A DNA stretch of 29,424 nt from CBDUBS01 sp965365445 (lineage in GTDB: Bacteria; Bacteroidota; Rhodothermia; Rhodothermales; DASSAV01), in NCBI GenBank assembly GCA_965365445.1, contig CBDUBS010000023.1, positions 1 through 29,424 on the forward strand, given 5' to 3'. Positions 8,492 through 15,089 of the stretch are shown in pieces. The position numbers were made by a program, and so were the translations under genes. The notes under the pieces were generated by a model that had not been told where the DNA came from, searched no databases, and worked only from the letters and a program-made list of their open reading frames with translations. Within the stretch, counting starts at the first letter, position 1; every line of letters begins with the position of its first letter.

Positions 8492-10909
8492 ATGGCATTG
8501 TTAACAGAACGCGTGTCCCGAATTCGCTCGGAACGGATCGTAAACGTTTTGCTGGCGGCATATGGCCTGTTTACCGGAGTCGCCGTAGTCGGGTATGCCG
8601 TTTTCGGGCGCAACCCGCGTATCCTTGCCGACTATCCGGATCTCCTTTCCATTTATGGAATATCGTTTCAGTTTTTCGCACAGGCCCACGTGTACGTCGG
8701 GGCGCTGGCGTTATTTGCCTACCTGACGCTCCACGCAGGGCGCCGGTGGCTGTTTGCTTTTGCCACTCTGTATGTTATCAGCTTTCTGAGCGAGTTTATC
8801 GGTACGGGGTACGGGGTGCCGTTCGGATCGTACGGGTACAACGCGATGCTCGGACCGAAATGGTTCGGACGGGTGCCCCTGGTAATCCCCTTGAGTTGGT
8901 TTACGATGGCCGTCCCGGCGTATGTGCTGGCCGGGGTGCGCTTCAACAAGCCGGGGGAGGGCGTATACCGTGTCGGCGTCGGGACGCTTTTGCTGGCCAC
9001 CTGGGATCTGAGCCTGGATCCGGCCATGAGCTTTCTGACCAGCTACTGGTGGTGGGGGGAGCAGGGGGTGTATTACGGTATGCCCTTGCTGAACCTGTTC
9101 GGCTGGATAGTTACCGGTGCGGTCCTCATGGGAGTTCTCCACGGGCTGGGCGCCGGAAAATACATGGACTCATTCTCTCCGCGCTGGATGGGCGGCTTCT
9201 ACGCGATCACGCTGGCAATGCCTCTGGGTATGGTGGCGGCGGGGGGCATCTGGGGCGCCGTGCTTGCTACAGCCGTTCCGCTCGTTCTGGTTGGGTATGT
9301 GTCATTCCGCACCTCCGGGAAGTCCCAGGCGCCGCCTCCTTCGCAAGGCGTCTCGTTGCCCGCTCCGTCCTCCGGCAAATCCGAGCCGGTGTATTCGATG
9401 AAAGGTATACCGGAGGTTCGGTCTTTTTTCAGGCGTCATTCCAAATCCTTTTCTTTTGCCGCTCGCTGGTTTCCCCGGCGCGAGCGGCGCCTCATCGCCT
9501 GCCTGTATGCTTTCTGCCGCACCACCGACGATATCGTAGACAAGCGGAGCGGGCGCCCGCGGCAGGAAGTAGAGGCGGAACTCGACAGGTGGATGGCGCT
9601 ATCGGAAGCGGCCTACCGGGGAGCGTCCTCCGGAATACCCTGGCTCGATGAAATCATGACCGAGTCGGCCCGTGTCGGAATGCCGTTCGAGGTCATCCGG
9701 GATCTCGCTGTAGGGGTAAGGACCGATCTGAACCCGGTACGGATTCAGGACCAGGCCGAATTATCCCTTTATACCTACCGTGTCGCCTCGGTGGTCGGGA
9801 TCTGGTTGTGCTACCTGCATGGTATCCGGTCCCGAGTTGTCCTGGACCAGGCGGCGGCGTTGGGCCGCGCCATGCAGATAACCAACATCATCCGTGACGT
9901 GGGCGACGACTGGAGGCAGAACCGGGTGTACATCCCCGCCGACCTGATGCAGCGCTACCGGGTCACTGAAGCCGACCTGGAACGCATGGCGGCCGGCGAA
10001 CCGGTTTCTCCGGCCTATGCGAACCTCATGGAAGCCATGATCCGGCTTGCCGAAGATCAGTACACGCTGGCCTTCCCCGGACTGGCGGATTTGCCGCGCC
10101 CATTTGGCCGGGCTGCCGCCGTAGCCTCCGGCGTATACCGGGGTATCCATGATGCCGTACGGCGCAATGGCTACGACAATTTCCACCGGCGGGCCTATAC
10201 CGGGCCCTGGGAAAAGCTGCGGCTGGCGTTTCGGGCCTTGCGGCAGGGGCAAAATGCTCGCCGCCCGGCCCCTGTCGCGGAGCGCCGTATTCACTGGCTC
10301 GCCCAGATCAGCGCCCGCATTTTCTTTCTCCTGGCGACTCTGCTCCTGACGTACAACGGGTCGGCAATGGAACCCCCGACGCCTATGGACTCATGGCCCT
10401 GGTACACTTCCGAAGACCCCACAGCCCGCCTGGTCGAACAGCTCCGGTCCTGCTATCTCGACGCCGTAGAGGACGAAACGGCCATCGACGAAGGCCTCGC
10501 GCTGGTCGAGCAATTCGGCCGGGAAGATCCCCTGAGCCGGGCGTACGGAGCGGCGCTGATAGTCCTTCGGGCCAAACACGCTTTCTGGCCGCACCACAAA
10601 ATGCAGCACCTGCGGCGAGGCCTGCCCGTGCTGGATGCCCTCGTTGCCGAACATCCGGATAATGTCGAGATCCGTTACCTCCGCTTGCTGAGCGGCTATT
10701 TCCTGCCCGGCTTTTTAGGCCGCCGAGACGAGGTGCGCGCCGATTTCGATACACTCGCCCGCCTTCTTCCCGCTGCTCGCCATTCCTTTCCCCCGGACCT
10801 GTACCGTGATATGGCCGGCTTCGTGATGAGCCGTGGAGCCCTGAGCGAAAAAGACCGCCGGCGGTTTGTCGGTCCCCCTCCGGACCATAACGCATCGGTC
10901 CGCAAATGA
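8492..10909 (+). CDS. Three-part fusion: CruF carotenoid hydratase + CrtB phytoene synthase + membrane segment and orphan C-terminal domain
   Basis: 805 residues in one unbroken frame. Residues about 15-280 are a multi-helix membrane domain of the CruF type (EFIGTGYGVPFGSYGY, WDLSLDP, YYGMPLLNLFGW); CruF hydrates the 1',2' bond of an open psi end. A Pro/Ser-rich linker (about 282-302) leads to the phytoene synthase domain, about 303-595, with both aspartate-rich motifs, DDIVD at 346-350 and DVGDD at 469-473, which condense two geranylgeranyl diphosphates. Then a hydrophobic segment at about 608-624 ending NGSA looks like an old signal peptide, followed by about 180 residues with AKHAFWPHHKM and EHPDNVEIRYLRL. 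From memory this resembles a small conserved exported protein of Bacteroidota with no known function. An internal ATG at 9398 could give a separate CrtB chain. It joins the first pathway step to a late one. Confidence 0.88.
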   Translation: MALLTERVSRIRSERIVNVLLAAYGLFTGVAVVGYAVFGRNPRILADYPDLLSIYGISFQFFAQAHVYVGALALFAYLTLHAGRRWLFAFATLYVISFLSEFIGTGYGVPFGSYGYNAMLGPKWFGRVPLVIPLSWFTMAVPAYVLAGVRFNKPGEGVYRVGVGTLLLATWDLSLDPAMSFLTSYWWWGEQGVYYGMPLLNLFGWIVTGAVLMGVLHGLGAGKYMDSFSPRWMGGFYAITLAMPLGMVAAGGIWGAVLATAVPLVLVGYVSFRTSGKSQAPPPSQGVSLPAPSSGKSEPVYSMKGIPEVRSFFRRHSKSFSFAARWFPRRERRLIACLYAFCRTTDDIVDKRSGRPRQEVEAELDRWMALSEAAYRGASSGIPWLDEIMTESARVGMPFEVIRDLAVGVRTDLNPVRIQDQAELSLYTYRVASVVGIWLCYLHGIRSRVVLDQAAALGRAMQITNIIRDVGDDWRQNRVYIPADLMQRYRVTEADLERMAAGEPVSPAYANLMEAMIRLAEDQYTLAFPGLADLPRPFGRAAAVASGVYRGIHDAVRRNGYDNFHRRAYTGPWEKLRLAFRALRQGQNARRPAPVAERRIHWLAQISARIFFLLATLLLTYNGSAMEPPTPMDSWPWYTSEDPTARLVEQLRSCYLDAVEDETAIDEGLALVEQFGREDPLSRAYGAALIVLRAKHAFWPHHKMQHLRRGLPVLDALVAEHPDNVEIRYLRLLSGYFLPGFLGRRDEVRADFDTLARLLPAARHSFPPDLYRDMAGFVMSRGALSEKDRRRFVGPPPDHNASVRK

Positions 10910-10992
10910 GCGTCCGGGGCGCATAGCGTCCCGGATAACCCGTTCCACCCCATTGCAGCCTGCGCGAGAGCGCCTGTCAGGTAGTTCGAGCC

Positions 10993-11691
10993 ATGGATAT
11001 TCGCTGGTCGCCTCCGGCCGTTGCGGCATTCGAGTTGTTTTTCCGCCCCTGGCTTCGACTCCGCCTCTCCGGGGTTTACTTTTCGGGCTTGCCGACCGAC
11101 GTTCCTGCGGATAGGGCCGTCATCCTGGCCGCCAACCATACGAGCTGGTGGGATCCGTTTCTGCTCCGTGAGGCGCACATTCGGGTCCGCTCTCCCTGGC
11201 CCCTGGTGACGCTCATGGAGGAATCGCAGTTGGACCGGTTTCCCTATTTCCGGCTGATGGGCGTAACCGGCGTCGGGTCGGCTGCCGCGCAGATCCGTCG
11301 TACCATGCGGGCTCTCGAACGGCGCAGGGAGAAAGGACCCTTCTGGCTCACGATTTTTCCGCAGGGGCGCATCGGCCCATCGTGGAAACACCCCCTGGGT
11401 TTCCGGAGGGGGATCGACCTGTTCGCCCGCGTGCTTCGCCCGGCCGTCATCATCCCGGTAGGCATTCACCTCGAGGCCGGAAACCACCCGGGCCCCGCCG
11501 CCTTCGTATCCTTCGGGACGCCTGTGGACGTAGAAGGGCAGCCGTCGCTGTCGGAGCTGGAAGCCCGTGTATCGGAGCAGATCCGATACATACTCTCGGG
11601 AGTCGGGCGCTATGGAGAAGGAGCGCCGCAGGCCTGGCCGTTTCCACCACTGGAAAACGCCGATCTTCCATCAATACTACTGCCGGAATGA
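10993..11691 (+). CDS. PlsC-like (LPLAT family) acyltransferase in the carotenoid operon
   Basis: 232 residues. The catalytic block NHTSWWDPF gives the H-x4-D motif at about residues 49-54, and FPQGRIG stands in for the FPEGTR phosphate/acceptor motif, so the active site looks intact though the acceptor motif is altered. The usual family reaction moves an acyl chain from acyl-CoA or acyl-ACP to lysophosphatidate. Its place between the CruF-CrtB fusion and CrtI, with the CrtI start overlapping its stop as ATGA, points to a carotenoid role, for example acylating a carotenoid glycoside as in salinixanthin; no glycosyltransferase is in the window, so this stays a hypothesis. The start at ATG 10993 is 83 bases after the fusion gene and has no clear ribosome binding site. 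Confidence 0.8.
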   Translation: MDIRWSPPAVAAFELFFRPWLRLRLSGVYFSGLPTDVPADRAVILAANHTSWWDPFLLREAHIRVRSPWPLVTLMEESQLDRFPYFRLMGVTGVGSAAAQIRRTMRALERRREKGPFWLTIFPQGRIGPSWKHPLGFRRGIDLFARVLRPAVIIPVGIHLEAGNHPGPAAFVSFGTPVDVEGQPSLSELEARVSEQIRYILSGVGRYGEGAPQAWPFPPLENADLPSILLPE

Positions 11692-13208
11692 AAAAAACCG
11701 TCATCGTCATAGGAAGCGGGTTCGGTGGGCTGGCTGTCGCCAATCGACTCCAGTCGCTGGGCATGGACGTAACCCTGCTCGAAAAAAGGGATCGCCCCGG
11801 AGGAAGGGCGTACCAGCTTCAGGAAGCCGGATACACCTTCGACATGGGGCCGAGCCTCATCACTGCCCCCGAGATCATCGATTCCATTTTCAGGCAAGCC
11901 GGAGCCTCTCTCCACGATTATATCAAGCTCATCCCGCTCGATCCATACTATCGGATCTACTTCCACGACGGCACGTGGATCGACTACACGGGCGACGCCG
12001 AGGGCATGAAAGCGCAGATGCGCCGTTTCAACCCGGCCGACGCCGATCGGTACGACGCGTTCATGAGAGCCGCCGCGCCCGTGTACGACGCCGTCATCAC
12101 CGACGGTCTGGGCGCCCGCCCCTTCGATACGGTGCGCTCGATGATCGATTTCCTGCCCCGGGCCATGAAGCTCGGGGCCTACCTCCCGGTCTATACCTTC
12201 GCCTCCAGGTTCTTCAAGGATTTCCGCCACCGATTCGTATTCTCGTTCCATCCCCTGTTCATCGGCGGCAACCCGTTTCGGTCGCCCTCGGTGTACATCA
12301 TGATCCCCTATCTCGAAAAAGAACAGGGAGTATGGTTTGCCGAAGGGGGGATGTATGCCCTCGTCGAAGCGCTGGCCCGCCTGTTCGAGCAGCAAGGGGG
12401 GCGGTTGCGCACGGGTGCGGAAGTCGAGCATGTCGAGGTGGAAAACGGAAAGGCCGTGGGCGTCCGGGTGAATGGGGAATTCCTGCCCGCCGATATCGTC
12501 GTCAGCAACGCCGACGTCGGGCATACCTACCGGAACCTCATCGATCCTTCCGACCGCCGCAAGTGGACCGACCGCAAGGTGGACCGGCTGGATTACTCGA
12601 TGAGCTGCTTCCTGCTCTACCTCGGCGTGCGGAAGAAGTACCCCCGGCTGCAACATCACACCCTCATCCTGTCGCAGCGTTACCGGGCGCTCATCGAGGA
12701 CATCTTCCGTAAGAAAATCCTGCCGGACGACTTCAGCATGTACCTGCACGCTCCTACGAAAACGGATCCGGGTATGGCCCCCGAAGGCTGCGAAAGTCTG
12801 TACGTGCTCATCCCGGTGGCCAACCTTTCCGCCGACATCGACTGGTCCGCCATCTCCGGGCCTTTCACCGACCGGGTGCTCGATTTTCTGGAGGAGTGGG
12901 GTCTGGACGGCCTCCGCGACAACCTCGACGTACTTCGGACATTCACGCCGGTCGATTTCCGGCAGGAGTTGAACGCCATGCAGGGCAATGCCTTCGGCAT
13001 CGAGCCCCGGCTGCTGCAAACGGCGTATTTTCGCCCTCACAACGGCAGCGAGGACGTCCGCAACCTTTACTTCGTGGGGGCCGGCACCCACCCGGGGGCC
13101 GGAGTGCCCGGGGTGTTGCTCTCGGCCGAAGCGACCGAGTTTTGTATCCGGCGAGATTACCAGTTAACCGATGCGCTTCCGGCCGCCCAGACCACGAGCA
13201 CCCCATGA
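11688..13208 (+). CDS. crtI: Phytoene desaturase CrtI
   Basis: 506 residues from ATG 11688; the longer in-frame reading back to 11382 lies in the acyltransferase gene and is rejected. The FAD-binding GSGFGG sits at about 9-14, followed by GGRAY and DMGPSLIT, and the C-terminal flavin motif VGAGTHPGAGVPGV is near 463-476. The DDFSMYLHAPTKTDP segment and the QQGGRL block are typical of bacterial CrtI. The enzyme desaturates phytoene in steps to lycopene, using FAD at the membrane, taking its substrate from the CrtB domain two genes upstream. ATGA overlaps at both ends couple it to the acyltransferase and to idi. A CrtD-like 3,4-desaturase is the main alternative, but CrtI fits length and motifs better and no other desaturase is present here. 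Confidence 0.92.
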   Translation: MKKTVIVIGSGFGGLAVANRLQSLGMDVTLLEKRDRPGGRAYQLQEAGYTFDMGPSLITAPEIIDSIFRQAGASLHDYIKLIPLDPYYRIYFHDGTWIDYTGDAEGMKAQMRRFNPADADRYDAFMRAAAPVYDAVITDGLGARPFDTVRSMIDFLPRAMKLGAYLPVYTFASRFFKDFRHRFVFSFHPLFIGGNPFRSPSVYIMIPYLEKEQGVWFAEGGMYALVEALARLFEQQGGRLRTGAEVEHVEVENGKAVGVRVNGEFLPADIVVSNADVGHTYRNLIDPSDRRKWTDRKVDRLDYSMSCFLLYLGVRKKYPRLQHHTLILSQRYRALIEDIFRKKILPDDFSMYLHAPTKTDPGMAPEGCESLYVLIPVANLSADIDWSAISGPFTDRVLDFLEEWGLDGLRDNLDVLRTFTPVDFRQELNAMQGNAFGIEPRLLQTAYFRPHNGSEDVRNLYFVGAGTHPGAGVPGVLLSAEATEFCIRRDYQLTDALPAAQTTSTP

Positions 13209-13720
13209 ACGAATACGTCATCCTGGTTGATGAGCGCGACCGCGAAGTCGGTACCGAAGAGAAGCTGGAAGCTCATCGACTGGGGCTGCTCCACCGGGCC
13301 ATTTCGGTATTCCTGTTCCACCCGGACGGCCGGCTGCTCTTGCAACAACGTCACCCGGATAAATACCACTCCGGCGGCCTCTGGTCGAACACCTGCTGCT
13401 CCCACCCTCACCCCGGCGAGGACACAACGGAGGCGGCCTCCCGTCGGCTGAGAGAGGAAATGGGCATCGACTGCTCCCTGCGTCCTGCCTTCTCGTTCGT
13501 CTACCGGGTCCGTTTCAGCGATACCCTCTTCGAGCACGAGTACGACCACGTGTTCACGGGTCGCTACGCCGGCGATCCGCAGCCCGATCCGCAGGAAATC
13601 GTGAGCTGGAAATGGGTAGAGCCGGCCGAACTGAACGCGGACGTTGCCGCCCGCCCCGAGCGGTACACCCACTGGTTCCGCCTCATCCTGCCTCGGTTGC
13701 TGGAGGGCGCTTCATCCTGA
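13205..13720 (+). CDS. idi: Isopentenyl-diphosphate delta-isomerase, type I
   Basis: 171 residues. A Nudix-fold type I isomerase: the catalytic cysteine is in NTCCSHPHPG (about residues 62-71), the divergent Nudix stretch ASRRLREEMGI follows, and the metal-binding acidic pair lies in FEHEYDHVF near residue 112-120. It interconverts isopentenyl and dimethylallyl diphosphate, raising the supply of the allylic primer for geranylgeranyl diphosphate, the substrate of the CrtB domain in this operon. Length agrees with other bacterial Idi (about 180). It is the last gene of the rightward arm, its ATG overlapping the crtI stop. A prenyl diphosphate synthase (crtE) that would link the two is not in the window. 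Confidence 0.95.
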   Translation: MNEYVILVDERDREVGTEEKLEAHRLGLLHRAISVFLFHPDGRLLLQQRHPDKYHSGGLWSNTCCSHPHPGEDTTEAASRRLREEMGIDCSLRPAFSFVYRVRFSDTLFEHEYDHVFTGRYAGDPQPDPQEIVSWKWVEPAELNADVAARPERYTHWFRLILPRLLEGASS

Positions 13721-13772
13721 AACCCTTCGCTTCCCGAAGCCGCCAGAGCGCGTGCGACCTTTAAGGGCTACT

Positions 13773-13802
13773 TTCCAGCCGAAAAGGCCATACGGGCTGG
13801 AA
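13773..13802. repeat. Inverted repeat downstream of idi
   Basis: TTCCAGCC at 13773-13780 is repeated in reverse complement as GGCTGGAA at 13795-13802, with a 14-base loop. No T-run follows on the plus strand, so it is not a standard intrinsic terminator, though it may stabilise the 3' end of the idi message. Confidence 0.3.
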
Positions 13803-13916
13803 GCGAGCAACATCCATTTCCCAGAACTCATGCGGAAGGAAATGATCGGCTTGATTCCCCGGCCGACACCCTGCCTCGGTACGCCTCCGTGGATCAAGGC
13901 CGCTCCGACGGATAGA

Positions 13917-13964
13917 CACCAAAAAACCAGGCGCCCGCGGAAATATCGCGAGCGCCTGGTTTTC
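13917..13964 (-). terminator. Intrinsic terminator of the tRNA-Ser gene, possibly bidirectional
   Basis: A 12-base stem, AAAACCAGGCGC at 13923-13934 with GCGCCTGGTTTT at 13952-13963, is extended inside by CGCG/CGCG. Read on the minus strand it lies just after the tRNA 3' end and runs into TTTTTT. On the plus strand it ends in four T, so it may also stop transcripts coming from the carotenoid operon. Confidence 0.8.
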
Positions 13965-13966
13965 TG

Positions 13967-14058
13967 TGGCGGAGGGGGAGGGATTCGAACCCTCGGTACG
14001 TCTTGCGACGTACGACGGTTTAGCAAACCGTTGGTTTCAGCCACTCACCCACCCCTCC
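13967..14058 (-). tRNA. tRNA-Ser (anticodon GCT), CCA encoded
   Basis: On the minus strand the acceptor stem GGAGGGG pairs with CCCCTCC, followed by discriminator G and an encoded CCA. The anticodon loop is TTGCTAA within an ACGGT/ACCGT stem, giving GCT (plus bases 14022-14024), which reads AGC and AGU serine codons. The long variable arm, GTACGTC-GCAA-GACGTAC, is a perfect hairpin and marks a class II tRNA; the T arm is GAGGG-TTCGAAT-CCCTC. The 92-base length including CCA fits serine tRNA. No integrase or attachment-like duplicate is visible next to it. Confidence 0.97.
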
Positions 14059-14087
14059 GGCGTCTGGCTGAAATCGATAGAGCGCTC

Positions 14088-14116
14088 AAAATACGGGAAT
14101 TGTTTTCAGACGGCAA
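14088..14116 (-). promoter_or_regulatory. Probable sigma70-type promoter of tRNA-Ser
   Basis: On the minus strand TTGCCG (plus 14111-14116) and TATTTT (plus 14088-14093) are separated by exactly 17 bases. Transcription would start about 20-25 bases before the mature tRNA 5' end at 14058. Confidence 0.55.
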
Positions 14117-14455
14117 GCCCTTCGTCAACTTCTAATACGCCGGCCCTGCTCCGCCCGTATGTGATCCGATCGAGGGTGTCGCCGGGACCCGACATGGCTG
14201 AAGTGTGACTCCCGGCAAACCGCTTCCCCGGCTGCATCCGGGAGGTCCTTGGAGCCCTTCGCAGGAAGTCTGGTCAGGGGCGGTGAGCATTCGGGAACCG
14301 TACCTGAAGGGACCGGGCTGAAGGAATAAGCTGCCCTTCCGGTCGGCAAAATCGCTTCGAAACGGGGCTCCGGTAAACAATCCTTACTTTAGGTAAAATA
14401 GGGAGCATATAATCGTAACGAATAAGGATAGACGTACCAATATTTTTTGTTTCTA
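14117..14455. other. Intergenic stretch with no gene seen
   Basis: About 340 bases between the tRNA promoter and the promoter of the sulfate operon. The only open frames are short and unlike any protein I know. The right third is AT-rich and holds a second TATAAT at 14408-14413 without a convincing -35 box. Confidence 0.5.
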
Positions 14456-14484
14456 TTGCGCAGCCCCTTGTTGCAACGTATAAT
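14456..14484 (+). promoter_or_regulatory. Sigma70-type promoter of the sulfate assimilation operon
   Basis: TTGCGC at 14456-14461 and a perfect TATAAT at 14479-14484 are separated by 17 bases. A start near 14491 would place the SAM riboswitch about 20 bases into the transcript, the usual arrangement for a leader riboswitch. Confidence 0.7.
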
Positions 14485-14510
14485 TGCACCCATGACACGA
14501 TGTTAATCGA

Positions 14511-14620
14511 CATTCATCCAGAAGGGTGGAGGGTGCAGGCCCTGCGAAACCCTAGCAACCCTCTCGCAAGAGAAAGGTGCTAAATCCTGCCTCGCTGTTT
14601 ACCGCGGGGAAAGATGAGTG
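14511..14620 (+). ncRNA. SAM-I (S-box) riboswitch
   Basis: Stem P1 is formed by CATTCATC at 14511-14518 and GATGAGTG at 14613-14620, eight continuous pairs with one G-U. Inside are the conserved GGTGGAGGG and GGCCCTGCGAAACCC of the P2/kink-turn part, GCAACC, a P3 hairpin CTCTCGCAAGAG, and the core GGTGCTAAATCCTGCC. P4 is CCTCGC at 14590-14595 with GCGGGG at 14604-14609. These are the hallmarks of SAM-I, which binds S-adenosylmethionine and normally shuts off sulfur and methionine genes when SAM is plentiful. It lies upstream of a seven-gene sulfate assimilation operon, so methionine status would control sulfur intake. P1 pairing and all core blocks are seen directly; ligand class is from family knowledge. 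Confidence 0.93.
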
Positions 14621-14653
14621 GAAGGAAAGATGCCTCCAATGGGAGCCGTCGAG

Positions 14654-14685
14654 CCTCTTCTGCACATTCCGCGGGGGAGGTTTTT
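14654..14685 (+). terminator. Probable expression-platform terminator of the SAM-I riboswitch
   Basis: CCTCTTCTGC at 14654-14663 pairs with GCGGGGGAGG at 14671-14680 (ten pairs, three of them G-U) around a seven-base loop, and TTTTT follows at 14681-14685. A competing hairpin pairs 14672-14678 with 14691-14697 and would break the terminator, so it could act as antiterminator. The link between P1 and this switch is not obvious by eye. Confidence 0.6.
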
Positions 14686-14697
14686 CTATTTCCCCCG

Positions 14698-15089
14698 TCG
14701 CCTTCGCGGTACGCTGTTCCGTTATTCAACCGGCGTACCACTATGATAACCTGCTCTATCGAAGCGTCCGGAGGTATGTGGAAGCGAGATGCCGCCACGA
14801 ATCCTCTGTCTCCTCCCTTCTCCACGTGTTCCCCTGTCCGTTGTTTTTGCTGCGGCTATCGCCCGGCGATGAACCACCGGAGGCGATGTTGAAGCCCTTC
14901 TGACAGAGCCGGTTCTTCCTGAATCCGTTCCGGCAGACCAGTTCCCCGTATTTCTCTCCAACGACTGAGTCGGCTGACCGTCTCGGGCAACGTATACCCT
15001 CACCGGGCGCTGCCTGCCCCGAAGCGGGCGCGATGGGGAGACCTGCGTCCTTTCGAATTCAGCCGTTTACCCAAATTCTGCGTTATCTC
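14698..15089. other. Long untranslated leader before cysI, no gene seen
   Basis: Nearly 400 bases between the riboswitch terminator and the cysI start. Open frames here are short, in no consistent frame, and unlike any known protein. I see no second riboswitch or strong hairpin. Confidence 0.5.

Noticed and set aside
9398..10909. Separate crtB gene starting at the internal ATG 9398
   Set aside because: The frame is unbroken from the CruF part through a linker, with no stop and no ribosome binding site, so a fusion is the simpler reading. A second internal product is not excluded.
11610..13091. Minus-strand open frame of about 490 codons opposite crtI
   Set aside because: Shadow of crtI; no family features, while crtI has both flavin motifs.
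13731..13745. CTTCG-CGAAG hairpin just after idi as a terminator
   Set aside because: Only five pairs and no T-run; too weak to call.
13967..14058. tRNA-Ser as an attachment site for a genomic island
   Set aside because: No integrase, no duplicated tRNA 3' end and no island-like genes are present on either side.
14577..14903. Small plus-strand open frame beginning inside the riboswitch
   Set aside because: It starts within conserved riboswitch bases and runs through the terminator; the translation resembles nothing known.
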